DNA of 64,000 nucleotides from Deinococcus sp. LM3 (GTDB lineage: Bacteria > Deinococcota > Deinococci > Deinococcales > Deinococcaceae): positions 744,001-808,000 of the forward strand of contig NZ_MUFV01000001.1 of the NCBI RefSeq assembly GCF_002017875.1, read 5' to 3'. Position numbers and translations under genes: made by a program. This document shows, one piece after another, positions 1 through 12,569 of this stretch. Each line of letters starts with the position of its first letter. Within the stretch, counting starts at the first letter, position 1. The notes under the pieces are model-generated. The model saw only the letters and a list, made by a program, of their open reading frames with translations. It did not search any database and was not told the origin of the DNA.

Positions 1-242
1 AGTCCTGGTTTCGCGAAGGGCGTGGCGGCCAGTTGCGCGGGGTCCACGCGGCCCTTCACGATCGGCCCCTCGTGCGCGTGGCCGGTCCCGGCGCTCAGCA
101 GCGGGTACGTGCCGCTGATCAGGCTGGCGATCACACCCACGAACAGCAGAACCGTCATGACGACCGCGATGCCCAGCCACGCCGTCTCGTAGCGTTCCAG
201 GGTGTGGTGGTCCAGACGGGGGGCGGGGTCGGCGCCGCTCAC
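1..242 (-). CDS. cbaB: ba3-type cytochrome c oxidase subunit II, N-terminal part (runs off the window)
   Basis: This is subunit II of a Thermus-like ba3 haem-copper oxidase, which would carry the CuA centre and accept electrons from cytochrome c at the membrane. Only about 80 N-terminal residues are in the window: a short cytoplasmic leader with ERYETAWLGIAVVM, then one hydrophobic helix (about residues 22-44) and the start of the periplasmic part. The CuA ligands lie outside the window. The GTG start at 242 overlaps the stop of the upstream small subunit by 4 nt (GTGA), which fixes the start and implies translational coupling. The helix pattern resembles Thermus CbaB. The family call rests on the helix and on the CbaD-like neighbour. 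Confidence 0.75.
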   Translation of the reverse strand, partial: MSGADPAPRLDHHTLERYETAWLGIAVVMTVLLFVGVIASLISGTYPLLSAGTGHAHEGPIVKGRVDPAQLAATPFAKPG

Positions 243-367
243 GCGCGCCCCTGCAACACGCCCAGCACCAGCATCCACAGGCCCAGGATGCTCAGCAGCA
301 GCGTGAGGACCACGACCAGCGTGCCGCGCGGGGCCGCGCCGCGCTCCTCGGGGGGCGGAACACTCAC
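239..367 (-). CDS. cbaD: ba3-type cytochrome oxidase small subunit IIa (CbaD-like)
   Basis: This 42-residue membrane protein is a few dozen nt long and easily missed. It has a short polar leader followed by one helix (about residues 16-38, TLVVVLTLLLSILGLWMLV) and a basic end (QGRA). Size and pattern match subunit IIa of the Thermus ba3 oxidase, a single-helix 34-residue peptide of the form PKGALAVILVLTLT. It starts at GTG 367, overlapping the upstream CBS gene stop by 4 nt, and its stop overlaps the GTG of subunit II by 4 nt. The three genes are therefore a tightly coupled operon. The position directly before subunit II supports the identification. Confidence 0.8.
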   Translation of the reverse strand: MSVPPPEERGAAPRGTLVVVLTLLLSILGLWMLVLGVLQGRA

Positions 368-810
368 CGCGCGCCGTCCGGGGCGGCGGCCAGCGCGGCG
401 GCCGGGCTGGTCGCCGCGTAATCGCGCAGCACGTCGCTGACGGTCACGACCCCCACCACGCGTCCCGCCGCGTCGATCACGGGCAGCGCGCCCACGCGGT
501 GCAGGAGCATGGTGTGCGCCGCGTCGCGGGCGTCCGCGTCGGGGGTGGTGGTCAGGACCGAGCGGCGCATCACGTCGGCGACCGTCACGGCGGCCAGCCG
601 CGTGGTGGCCTCCCAGGGGGACAGGCTGGACACGCGGCTGGGCATCGCCTCGCGCAGGTCGCGGTCGGTGACGATCCCGGCCAGCGTGTCGCCCGCCACG
701 ATCGGCAGGCGCCGGATGCCGTGCGACCGCATCAGGTGCGCGGCGTCCAGCAGGGAGAGGGTGGGAACAGCCGTGATCACCGGGGTACTCATCAGGTCAA
801 GAACTCGCAT
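364..810 (-). CDS. CBS-domain pair protein (AcuB-like)
   Basis: This 148-residue protein consists of two CBS motifs (about residues 1-60 and 78-135), each ending in the typical GIVTDRDLRE or GVVTVSDVLRD signature. Such Bateman modules usually bind adenosine nucleotides or similar ligands and act as sensors. There is no further catalytic domain. It is the first gene of an operon, with 4-nt overlaps, leading into the ba3 oxidase small subunit and subunit II, so a role in sensing energy state for the oxidase is an inference from context only. A good ribosome binding site (GGAGG) precedes the ATG at 810. Three 11-bp direct repeats lie just upstream at 844-876. Confidence 0.85.
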   Translation of the reverse strand: MRVLDLMSTPVITAVPTLSLLDAAHLMRSHGIRRLPIVAGDTLAGIVTDRDLREAMPSRVSSLSPWEATTRLAAVTVADVMRRSVLTTTPDADARDAAHTMLLHRVGALPVIDAAGRVVGVVTVSDVLRDYAATSPAAALAAAPDGAR

Positions 811-843
811 GGGAAACCTCCATGCCTGGAGGGTCCGGCGAGG

Positions 844-876
844 GCATTACCGGCGCGTTACCGGGGCATTACGGGA
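844..876. promoter_or_regulatory. Three adjacent 11-bp direct repeats upstream of the CBS/oxidase operon
   Basis: The units GCATTACCGGC, GCGTTACCGGG and GCATTACGGGA follow each other without gaps. They are 34-66 nt upstream of the CBS gene start. An 11-bp period is close to one helical turn, which suits cooperative binding of a regulator on one DNA face. No regulator can be named from sequence. Confidence 0.4.
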
Positions 877-1015
877 ACGGGCGACCATGCGGGCCACGCG
901 CCGGCCCATGCGGAAGGCCCGCACAGGCGCGTGCGCCGACATCGGCCAGGGCGCGGGAAGGGGGCGCAGCAGTCGGTGACGCAGGTCGGTACGTGAGGCC
1001 GTGGGGCCGTCAATC

Positions 1016-1150
1016 ATACGGATTCCGTTTGTTTCGCTGACAATCCGGAACTTCACCGGATTGCCAGCTCCACGTCCGGAACCCGTTTCTCTCCTTCTCG
1101 CCTCCGCTCGGATTGAACGGGCTTTGCAGCCCATTCAACCGGAGTCGCGT
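1016..1150 (+). repeat. Dispersed intergenic repeat, copy 1 (short form)
   Basis: A 135-bp member of the family found nine times in this window. It begins with ATACGGATTCCGTTTG and ends with a hairpin built from GATTGAACGGGC and GCCCATTCAACC, followed by GGAGTC. Its last base is the first base of the TCA that is the stop codon of the BTAD gene on the minus strand. Confidence 0.85.
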
Positions 1151-1962
1151 CAGTCGCGGGAGCCGGCCGGTCGGAACGGGGTGTCCACGCAGGGCAGCTC
1201 GCCCCCTTTCAGGCGCTCGGCGAAGGCCACGGTGTCCGCCATGGGCGTGTCGCCGATCTCGGTGGCCAGGAACGCCCGGTAGCGGCGGTAGTGTTCGGTG
1301 GCGGCGTAACGGTCCCTGGTCATGGCGAGGCAGGCCATCAGGCGCTGGTGGTGGTCCTCGCCGATCAGGGGGTCGGTCGCGGCGGCCCGCACGAGTTCCT
1401 GCGCCGCCAGCGGGCATTCGTGCGCGTCGCAGTGCAGCCGCGCCAGGGTCAGGTGGGCTTCCACGACGGCCGCGCGGTGCGCCTGCCGGGCCTCCTGCAC
1501 CCAGTCGCCGTTCAGGTGCGGCAGGTACTCGCCGTCCGCGCTGGCCAGGGCGCGGCGCAGCAGTTCCTCACGTTCGCGTGGGGGGCCGGCCTGCCGCGCG
1601 CCGCGCAGCGCGTCGTGTAGGGTGGCGGTGTCGCTGGCGGCCAGCAGGTCCGGGTGCAGCGCGTAGCGGCCGCCGCTCTCGGTGACGGCGTCCGCGCGGC
1701 CCAGCGCGTGGCGCAGGCGGTGCAGCGTCACCCGGAACCGGTTCAGGGCGGCGGGCGTGTCGTCCAGGTCCCACAGGTCGCGCAGCAGGTCGTGGCGGTA
1801 GCGGCCGTCCGGGTGGGCGTGCAGGTACCACAGCAGTTCCCCGGCGCTGCGGGCGGGCCACACGACGGCCGCGCCGTTCACGAGCACTTCCGCCTGCCCC
1901 AGCGTGCGCAGCAGCCAGGTGGGCGCGGGAGCAGGATCGGCGTGGGACTGGGGGGCACTCAT
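1150..1962 (-). CDS. BTAD-domain transcriptional activator (SARP-like)
   Basis: This 270-residue protein has an N-terminal winged-helix region (about residues 17-110, with RSAGELLWYLHAHP and NRFRVTLHRLRHALG) followed by a bacterial transcriptional activator domain made of helical repeats (about 115-255). This is the arrangement of SARP/AfsR-type DNA-binding regulators, but there is no ATPase or sensor domain attached. It starts at ATG 1962 with GGAGG upstream. It is divergent from the acyl-CoA dehydrogenase, so that gene is a plausible target (inference). Its stop codon is shared with the end of the repeat at 1016-1150. Confidence 0.8.
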   Translation of the reverse strand: MSAPQSHADPAPAPTWLLRTLGQAEVLVNGAAVVWPARSAGELLWYLHAHPDGRYRHDLLRDLWDLDDTPAALNRFRVTLHRLRHALGRADAVTESGGRYALHPDLLAASDTATLHDALRGARQAGPPREREELLRRALASADGEYLPHLNGDWVQEARQAHRAAVVEAHLTLARLHCDAHECPLAAQELVRAAATDPLIGEDHHQRLMACLAMTRDRYAATEHYRRYRAFLATEIGDTPMADTVAFAERLKGGELPCVDTPFRPAGSRD

Positions 1963-2054
1963 ACGACCTCCGGGGAATGAACGAACTGTAAGTATCCTGA
2001 CAGGTTCTGCGGGGCCGGCGTGTGATCTGCACTGCCCTTGCCCGCCCGGAGCGG

Positions 2055-2060
2055 TAGTGT
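2055..2060 (+). promoter_or_regulatory. -10 box TAGTGT of a probable leaderless promoter for acyl-CoA dehydrogenase
   Basis: TAGTGT lies 8 nt before the ATG at 2069, with no ribosome binding site between. This spacing places the transcription start at or next to the ATG, a pattern repeated for many genes in the window. Confidence 0.5.
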
Positions 2061-2068
2061 GTCGTCAC

Positions 2069-3211
<1,143 letters not shown>

Positions 3212-3214
3212 GCC

Positions 3215-3371
3215 ATACGGATTCCGTTTGTTTCGCTGACAATCCGGAACTTCACCGGATTGCCAGCTCCACGTCCGGAACCCGCCCTGCTCCCACTCTG
3301 CGGGGCAGCTCTACGAGTCGCATCCGCTCGGATTGAACGGTCTTTGCAGCCCATTCAATCGGAGTCCGTAT
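3215..3371 (+). repeat. Dispersed intergenic repeat, copy 2 (long form), interrupted at its edge by an IS
   Basis: A 157-bp copy carrying the extra GGGGCAGCTCTACGAGTCG segment that defines the long form. It starts 3 nt after the acyl-CoA dehydrogenase stop. Its last two bases, A3370 and T3371, lie in the 6-bp target duplication of the insertion sequence. Without the IS it would end directly on the TCA stop codon of the esterase gene. Confidence 0.85.
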
Positions 3372-3375
3372 CAGC

Positions 3376-4701
3376 CAATGGTGCGGACACTTTCAAAAGG
3401 TGCAAGGAAGAGGTCTCCTGTACGGTGAAGTTGAAACGACACCACCGAAAGGAGACCTGACCCATGTTACCCCTGCTGCTGCTCTTCCTCGGACTCCCAG
3501 CCCACCAGACCCGCTTCTTCGCTCACCTCATTCCCCTCTGGCAAGCCATTCCAGGCCGGGTCAACGCCAGGAACTTCAGCCGCTACAGCGAGTGGGACGA
3601 GCGCACCTTCCGCCGATGGATGCACAAGACGCTGCCCTGGGATGAACTCCACTGGGGACTGGTGCGACTCCTGATTCGCTGGGGGGTCCTCGGTTCACGG
3701 TTCATCCTGGCCATCGACGCCAGTTTCATCCCCAAGTCAGGCAAGAAAACCGAAGGGCTCGGGGCGTTCTGGAACGGCTCGCAGAGCCGTTCCGACACCG
3801 GACTGGAGTTGTCCTGCCTGGCCCTGATCAGCCTCACCGGCCAGCATGCCTTCCCGCTGGACATCCGTCAGACCCGGCCCAAACAGGACCGGGCAGATCG
3901 CCTCGAACAGTATCTGGAGCAACTGAAAGACGTCTTCACCCAGCGACGCGCTTGGCTGTCCGGCCATCTGCGCGCGGTCGTGGCTGACGGCCAGTACGCC
4001 AAGAAGATGTTCATGGACGCCGTCCATGCCGAGAAGATCGCTTTCGTCACCAAGCTCCAGTCGAATGCCAACCTGCTCTACCCGTTCACTGGCGCGCATC
4101 CCACACGCCGGGGTGCCCGGCGGAAGTGGGGTGGCAAGGTCGATTTCAAAGATTGGAGCGGGTGGCAGAGCGTTCCGGGTGACGCTCAGGAGCGGGTGTG
4201 GACGCGGGTGGTGTGGGCCCCTCACTTCGGCCGCTTTCTGCGGGTGGTGGTGATCGAGCGTCTTGATCGGAAGGGTCAGGTGAAGGCCCATGTGGTGCTG
4301 TGCAGCACGGACACGACCATGCCGGCACAGGAGATCCGGGCGCTGTACAGCGCCCGGTTCCAGCTGGAGTTCGTCTTCCGTGATGCCAAGCAGTTCGCGG
4401 GGCTGACGACCTGCCAGCTCCGGTCGACGACGGGGCTGGAGAATCACTGGAACGCCGCGTGTTTTGCGCTTTCGTTGGGTCGTGCGGAGTACCTACTGGA
4501 GCGGTCTGCCCGTACGGGCAGACCGGCTGATGTGGTGCCGTTTTCGTACGAGGACGTGAAGCGGCGCGCGTTTAACCGGCTGTTCGCCTCGCGAATTCTG
4601 GCCAATCTGGGTCTTTCACGGCGATTCGTTGAATTGGAGGAACATCCGTCCAGGCCGCTGGATCTCGGCGTCAAAGCTGCTTGAACCTGTCCGCACCATT
4701 G
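3376..4701 (+). mobile_element. Complete IS4-superfamily insertion sequence
   Basis: The element is 1326 bp with terminal inverted repeats starting CAATGGTGCGGACA at both ends; after that the left end reads CTTTCAA and the right end GGTTCAA. It is flanked by the 6-bp direct repeat ATCAGC (3370-3375 and 4702-4707), which reads as a target-site duplication. One intact transposase gene fills it, so it appears complete and possibly active. Insertion fell on the stop codon of the esterase, and the duplication preserved that stop. Confidence 0.85.
3464..4684 (+). CDS. IS4-superfamily DDE transposase
   Basis: This 406-residue protein has the three acidic regions of a DDE transposase: AIDASFIP (about 85-92), VVADGQYAKK (about 170) and the third region with the IS4 signature Y-2-R-3-E-6-K in YSARFQLEFVFRDAKQ (about 295-310). 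The gene spans nearly the whole element between its inverted repeats. It starts at ATG 3464 with AAAGGAG nine bases upstream. The reading frame is uninterrupted. Confidence 0.92.
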   Translation: MLPLLLLFLGLPAHQTRFFAHLIPLWQAIPGRVNARNFSRYSEWDERTFRRWMHKTLPWDELHWGLVRLLIRWGVLGSRFILAIDASFIPKSGKKTEGLGAFWNGSQSRSDTGLELSCLALISLTGQHAFPLDIRQTRPKQDRADRLEQYLEQLKDVFTQRRAWLSGHLRAVVADGQYAKKMFMDAVHAEKIAFVTKLQSNANLLYPFTGAHPTRRGARRKWGGKVDFKDWSGWQSVPGDAQERVWTRVVWAPHFGRFLRVVVIERLDRKGQVKAHVVLCSTDTTMPAQEIRALYSARFQLEFVFRDAKQFAGLTTCQLRSTTGLENHWNAACFALSLGRAEYLLERSARTGRPADVVPFSYEDVKRRAFNRLFASRILANLGLSRRFVELEEHPSRPLDLGVKAA

Positions 4702-4702
4702 A

Positions 4703-5788
4703 TCAGCCCTGATCTGTCCGCCACCAGCGCAGGAAGGCGGGCAGGCGTTCGCGCCACGCGGGTTCGTCGTGCCAGTGGCCCTCGCCGACGGTGAAGCGGG
4801 CCTCGCGGACGTGCGGGGCGAGCTGCGCGGTCAGGTCGCGGGCCAGCGTGATGACGTCCTGCGCGCCCTGCACGCTGCTCCCCTCGTGGTCGCCCATGTC
4901 CACCCACACGCGCGCCTGCGGGTCACTGCGCCCGGCGAGCCAGCGCAGGAAGGCGTGGTCGGCGGGCCACACGGCGGGACTGAACACGCCCAGCGTGCCG
5001 TACGTGCCGGGGTCGCGCAGGCCCGCGTACGCGGTGATCAGCCCGCCGAAGCTGGAGCCGGCCAGCGCGGTGTCCTGCGCGGGCACGAGACCGAAGCGGG
5101 CGTGCAGGTGCGGCAACAGGGTGTCCCTGATCCAGTCGGCGTACTCGTCCGCGCCGCTGGCGAAGTCGTTCAGTTCGAAGGGGAACGGCACGTAGCGGCG
5201 GTTGCGGTCGTGGTTCACGGGCAGCGCAGCGATGCGCACCGGGTGCCCGGCGTCTGCGAGGGCCTGCGCGGCCCCGGCAGCGTCCCAGCTCTCCCCGGCG
5301 AAGGTGGGGGCCTCGTCGAAGGCGTTCTGCCCGTCATGCAGGATCAGCAGCGGCAGCGGGCCGTCCTGTCCTGTGGGCCACCACAGGCGCACGGGCTGTT
5401 CCCCCCAGGGGGCTTCCAGCACGGTTTCCTCGCGCGGTGGGGCGCTGCGGGCGGGGCGGTCCAGCCCTCCCCTGGCGTCCTGCCAGCCAGCCACGTGCAG
5501 GTCGATGCCAGCGTCGCCGGTCACGACGTGCCGGTGGGGGGCGGCGCGGCCTCCCCAGGCGTCGCCTTCCTCGGTGACGGTGCCGTCGGGGTGGCGGGCG
5601 CGGACCTTGACGCTCAGCAGGGTGCCTTCCGGGTGCTCGCCCAGCAGTTCTCCGGCGGGGTCGAAGGTCCAGCCGGTGGGATCGCTGCTCCAGGCGCGGT
5701 GGTCGCCGGTCAGGAACACGGCGCTGCCGGTGGGCAGGGGCGGAAGGTGGGATATGCGCCAGCGCAGGCGTGCCATGCGGCGCAGCAT
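4703..5788 (-). CDS. Alpha/beta-hydrolase, esterase family (Fes/EstD-like)
   Basis: About 361 residues. The C-terminal half is an esterase-type alpha/beta hydrolase with LLILHDGQNAF, the nucleophile elbow AGSSFGG (Ser), an Asp region near VWVDMGDHEG and a late His in VGEGHWHDEPAW. The N-terminal 100 residues (SAVFLTGDHRAW, HPDGTVTEEGDAWG) look like a beta-sandwich of the carbohydrate/isoamylase-N type seen in enterochelin esterase-like enzymes. The start is uncertain: ATGs at 5863, 5848, 5788 and 5776 are in frame, and family-like sequence begins after 5776. No signal peptide is evident. The stop lies in the IS target duplication. The substrate is unknown. Confidence 0.8.
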   Translation of the reverse strand: MLRRMARLRWRISHLPPLPTGSAVFLTGDHRAWSSDPTGWTFDPAGELLGEHPEGTLLSVKVRARHPDGTVTEEGDAWGGRAAPHRHVVTGDAGIDLHVAGWQDARGGLDRPARSAPPREETVLEAPWGEQPVRLWWPTGQDGPLPLLILHDGQNAFDEAPTFAGESWDAAGAAQALADAGHPVRIAALPVNHDRNRRYVPFPFELNDFASGADEYADWIRDTLLPHLHARFGLVPAQDTALAGSSFGGLITAYAGLRDPGTYGTLGVFSPAVWPADHAFLRWLAGRSDPQARVWVDMGDHEGSSVQGAQDVITLARDLTAQLAPHVREARFTVGEGHWHDEPAWRERLPAFLRWWRTDQG

Positions 5789-5956
5789 AACGGGACCCGG
5801 CGCGCGGACGGCCAGCGCGCCGGCCAGCGCGTAGGTGGGGGGCCGCATGTGTGAACGCCCCATCAGCTTCCCGTGAGGGTTGTGTCAGGCTTGTGGGCGT
5901 AGGATTTCAGCGTGAAGCACAGGGAATAGGCCGTTCGGCGGAGGGGCGCGGCGCGC

Positions 5957-5985
5957 TTGCCGCAACTCCTCCAACTTGATATAGT
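5957..5985 (+). promoter_or_regulatory. Sigma-70-type promoter of lon
   Basis: TTGCCG (5957-5962) and TATAGT (5980-5985) are separated by exactly 17 bp, about 80 nt before the lon start. This is the best-matching -35/-10 pair in the region. The HspR-type inverted repeat at 5975-5995 covers the -10 box. Confidence 0.75.
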
Positions 5986-5995
5986 GGCACTCAAG
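5975..5995. promoter_or_regulatory. HAIR operator (HspR-binding inverted repeat) overlapping the lon -10 box
   Basis: CTTGATA, 7 nt, ACTCAAG. The HAIR consensus is CTTGAGT-N7-ACTCAAG, so the right arm is perfect and the left arm matches 5 of 7. Its position over the -10 box fits direct repression by HspR released on heat shock. HspR control of chaperone and protease genes is known in actinobacteria and described in Deinococcus. Confidence 0.75.
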
Positions 5996-6064
5996 TTTCT
6001 TGGTATCGAGCACGCCAGGAACCCCGCATCTCAGCCAGACCCGACCGGGCCAAAGGAGTTCCGC

Positions 6065-8506
<2,442 letters not shown>

Positions 8507-8538
8507 GCTGAACTGCCAGGCGCCGACGCCCTCCCCTG

Positions 8539-8571
8539 CCCCCACCCGCCCCGTGGCGCGGTGGGGGTTTT
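8539..8571 (+). terminator. Intrinsic terminator after lon
   Basis: The stem CCCCCACC / GGTGGGGG (8539-8546 and 8560-8567) is followed by TTTT, 33 nt after the lon stop. Confidence 0.85.
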
Positions 8572-8627
8572 CCGTGTCGCGGGACCGTGCCGCCCGGCGC
8601 CGTCGCAGCGCGGTATCCTGCCAGTTG

Positions 8628-9155
8628 ATGAGCGGTCCACTGACTTTCCTCGTGGCGAGCCCGCACCTGCGCGGCGGGGTCTTTGAACACGCCGTGATCC
8701 TGCTGCTGGAACACGACACCAAGGGCGCGATGGGATTGATCGTGAACGCCCCCATGACCCAGAGCGTCAGCGACCTGCTGCCCGACACGCCCGGACAACC
8801 CGACGCCGCCTGGCTGGGCGGCCCGGTGGACCCGACGCTCGGGTGGTGCCTGTACCCGCAACCCGTAGGCCTGGACGGCGAGATGCGGCTGACGGCGGAG
8901 CTGAACGTGTCCAGCAGCCTGGACGTGCTGCGCGCCGTGATGGCCTCGGGGCAGCGCTTCATGCTGGTCCTCGGGTACGCCGGGTGGGGCGCGGGGCAGC
9001 TGACCGAGGAAGCCCGCGAGGGCAGCTGGGTGTGGGTGGAGCAGGACACCCCGGAACTGCTGTGGGACGTGCCGGCCGGGGAGCGCTGGCAGGCGGCGCT
9101 GGACCGGCTGGGCGTGACGGCAGACACCATCATGCCGGGCGGCGCTCAGGCCTGA
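8628..9155 (+). CDS. YqgE/AlgH family protein
   Basis: This 175-residue protein has the family features: LTFLVASPHLRGGVFEHAVILL at the start, HDTKGAMGLIVNAP, a GGPV segment (about 63-66) and LGYAGWGAGQLTEEAREGSW (about 120-140). The biochemical function of the family is not established; some members are annotated as alginate regulators, which is not transferable here. The start at 8628 lies 8 nt after TATCCT, so a leaderless mRNA is likely. It follows lon but is separated from it by a terminator. Confidence 0.9.
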   Translation: MSGPLTFLVASPHLRGGVFEHAVILLLEHDTKGAMGLIVNAPMTQSVSDLLPDTPGQPDAAWLGGPVDPTLGWCLYPQPVGLDGEMRLTAELNVSSSLDVLRAVMASGQRFMLVLGYAGWGAGQLTEEAREGSWVWVEQDTPELLWDVPAGERWQAALDRLGVTADTIMPGGAQA

Positions 9156-9235
9156 ACTGGCCCTTGCACCAGCCCGGAACTGGCCCTGAACCGGGCCGGG
9201 TGTCTGGACAGGTGGGTGCCCCACACCCGGAGGAC

Positions 9236-9264
9236 TTGCGCGGCATATGGGTGCGTGCTACTAT
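9236..9264 (+). promoter_or_regulatory. Promoter of tRNA-Asn
   Basis: TTGCGC (9236-9241) and TACTAT (9259-9264) have a 17-bp spacer and end 34 nt before the mature tRNA 5' end. Confidence 0.65.
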
Positions 9265-9294
9265 CCCTCTCGCGCCGGAAACGGCCCGCCACAG

Positions 9295-9373
<79 letters not shown>

Positions 9374-9380
9374 CGCAAAG

Positions 9381-9403
9381 CCCCCACTTCGGTGGGGGTT
9401 TTT
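9381..9403 (+). terminator. Intrinsic terminator of the tRNA gene
   Basis: CCCCCAC, TTCG tetraloop, GTGGGGG and TTTTT, starting 8 nt after the CCA end. A textbook structure. Confidence 0.92.
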
Positions 9404-9427
9404 CATGCCTGGTCCGGGCGGGCGCGC

Positions 9428-10258
<831 letters not shown>

Positions 10259-10346
10259 GCCTGCCAGGGTAGCGGCCAGCGGGGCGCGGTGGGGACCGGA
10301 GGGTCTTGCGCCGTTCTTGAGGGTCGCCCCGGCGACGGGGACCGGC

Positions 10347-10784
10347 TCAGCCGTTGAGGCTGGGGGGGCGGTTCAGGGTGGTCCAGAAGGCCTGGATGGT
10401 CTGCATGGCGTCCCGGAACTGCGTGAAGTCCATGGGTTTGATGACGTAGGCGCTCGCGCCGTGCGCGTAGGATTCGCTGATGTCGCGCCCCTCGCCGCTG
10501 GTGGTGAGCATGACGACCGGAATGCCGCGCAGGCCGGGGTCGGCGCGGATCACGTCGAGGACCGCGATACCGTCCATGTGGGGCATCTTCAGGTCGAGCA
10601 GGATCAGGTCGGGCAGGGTGCCGGTCGTCCGGGCGACGCGCAGCCATTCGATCGCTTCGGGCCCGCCGGACGCGACACTGACCTCGTGGCCGGGACTGCC
10701 GGCGGGTGCGTCGGCCAGGGCGGTCAGGGCGAGTTCCACGTCGTTCGGGTTGTCGTCGATGATCAGAATCCTGCGGATGTTCAC
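10347..10784 (-). CDS. Single-domain response regulator (Rcp1-like)
   Basis: This 145-residue CheY-like receiver domain has no output domain. Visible are the acidic pair in ILIIDDNPNDVEL, the phospho-acceptor Asp in LILLDLKMPHMDG, the Thr in VVMLTTSGEGRD and the Lys in AYVIKPMDFTQF. The NPNDVEL form is typical of Rcp1-type regulators that pair with phytochrome or hybrid kinases. The GTG at 10784 was chosen because GGGGGA precedes it and the domain starts there; an in-frame ATG at 10853 would add an atypical extension. No kinase is adjacent. Confidence 0.9.
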   Translation of the reverse strand: MNIRRILIIDDNPNDVELALTALADAPAGSPGHEVSVASGGPEAIEWLRVARTTGTLPDLILLDLKMPHMDGIAVLDVIRADPGLRGIPVVMLTTSGEGRDISESYAHGASAYVIKPMDFTQFRDAMQTIQAFWTTLNRPPSLNG

Positions 10785-10981
10785 GGTTCCCCCAGGGGTG
10801 GCAGCCGTCGTGCTTGCGGTGACGTCCGGCGGCCTCGTGCCGCTGGTGACCATCAGCTTAGCAGGTTACATGAGGGCTTTCTAAAGTCGGTTTAATATTG
10901 TTCGGTGGCGCGGCCCCCACATCCGGCCATCCGGACGACCCTCGTATGACGCGGTCACAGCCCTGCAGCACCCTGACCGCG

Positions 10982-10987
10982 TAGACT
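10982..10987 (+). promoter_or_regulatory. -10 box TAGACT of a probable leaderless hisF promoter
   Basis: TAGACT ends 7 nt before the hisF ATG; no ribosome binding site is present between them. Confidence 0.5.
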
Positions 10988-10994
10988 TGCCCCC

Positions 10995-11795
<801 letters not shown>

Positions 11796-11840
11796 ACCCG
11801 CCCCCACCCCACTGCACCCTGGCCTCCGGAGGGCCATGAC

Positions 11841-12509
11841 ATGACACTCCCCATTTCCCTGGATTCCCTGAACTTCGATCCCCAGACCGGCCTGATCCCG
11901 GTCGTGACCCAGGACGCCCGCAGCGGCGCCGTGCTGATGCAGGCCTGGGCCGACCGCGCCGCCGTCGAACGTACCCTGGACACCCGCGAGGCCACCTACT
12001 ACAGCCGCTCCCGGCAGGAGCAGTGGGTGAAAGGCGCCACCAGCGGCCACACGCAGCAGGTCGTGGACGTGCAGGCCGACTGCGACGCCGACAGCCTGCT
12101 GTACCGCGTCGTGCAGACCGGCCCCGCCTGCCACACCGGCGCGTACTCCTGCTACCACCAGCCGCTCCTGACCACCCAGGCCCCGCCCGCCGGGCTGGAC
12201 GGCACGCTGGACCGCGTGTACGCGACCATCACCGAGCGGCTGGCCACGCTGCCCGAGAACAGCTACGTGGCCCGCCTGCACGCCGGAGGCCTGGACCGCG
12301 TGCTGAAGAAGATCAGCGAGGAAAGCGGCGAGGTTCTGCTGGCCGCGAAGAACCACGACCGCGCCGAACTGGCCACCGAGGTCGCCGACCTGCTGTTCCA
12401 CACCCTGTTCGCCATGGCCGAGGTCGGCGTCTCCCCCGCCGATGTGGCCGCCGTGCTGCACGAACGCGAGGGGAAAACCGGCCTGAAAGGCCCGAAAGAA
12501 GTGGGCTGA
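11841..12509 (+). CDS. hisIE: Bifunctional phosphoribosyl-AMP cyclohydrolase / phosphoribosyl-ATP pyrophosphatase
   Basis: This 222-residue fusion catalyses the second and third steps of histidine synthesis. The HisI part (about 1-110) shows YYSRSRQEQWVKGATSGH and the metal-binding DCDADSLLY and CHTGAYSCYH. The HisE part (about 120-215) shows SYVARLHAGG, RVLKKISEESGEVLLAAK and TEVADLLFH. A CCGGAGGG ribosome binding site lies about 9 nt before the ATG at 11841. It belongs to the same transcript as hisF. Confidence 0.96.
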   Translation: MTLPISLDSLNFDPQTGLIPVVTQDARSGAVLMQAWADRAAVERTLDTREATYYSRSRQEQWVKGATSGHTQQVVDVQADCDADSLLYRVVQTGPACHTGAYSCYHQPLLTTQAPPAGLDGTLDRVYATITERLATLPENSYVARLHAGGLDRVLKKISEESGEVLLAAKNHDRAELATEVADLLFHTLFAMAEVGVSPADVAAVLHEREGKTGLKGPKEVG

Positions 12510-12569
12510 GGGAAGCAAGAAGTGGGCCGAGGGGGGCGGCGGCGGCGGTCACTGTGCCCCACACTCCCC

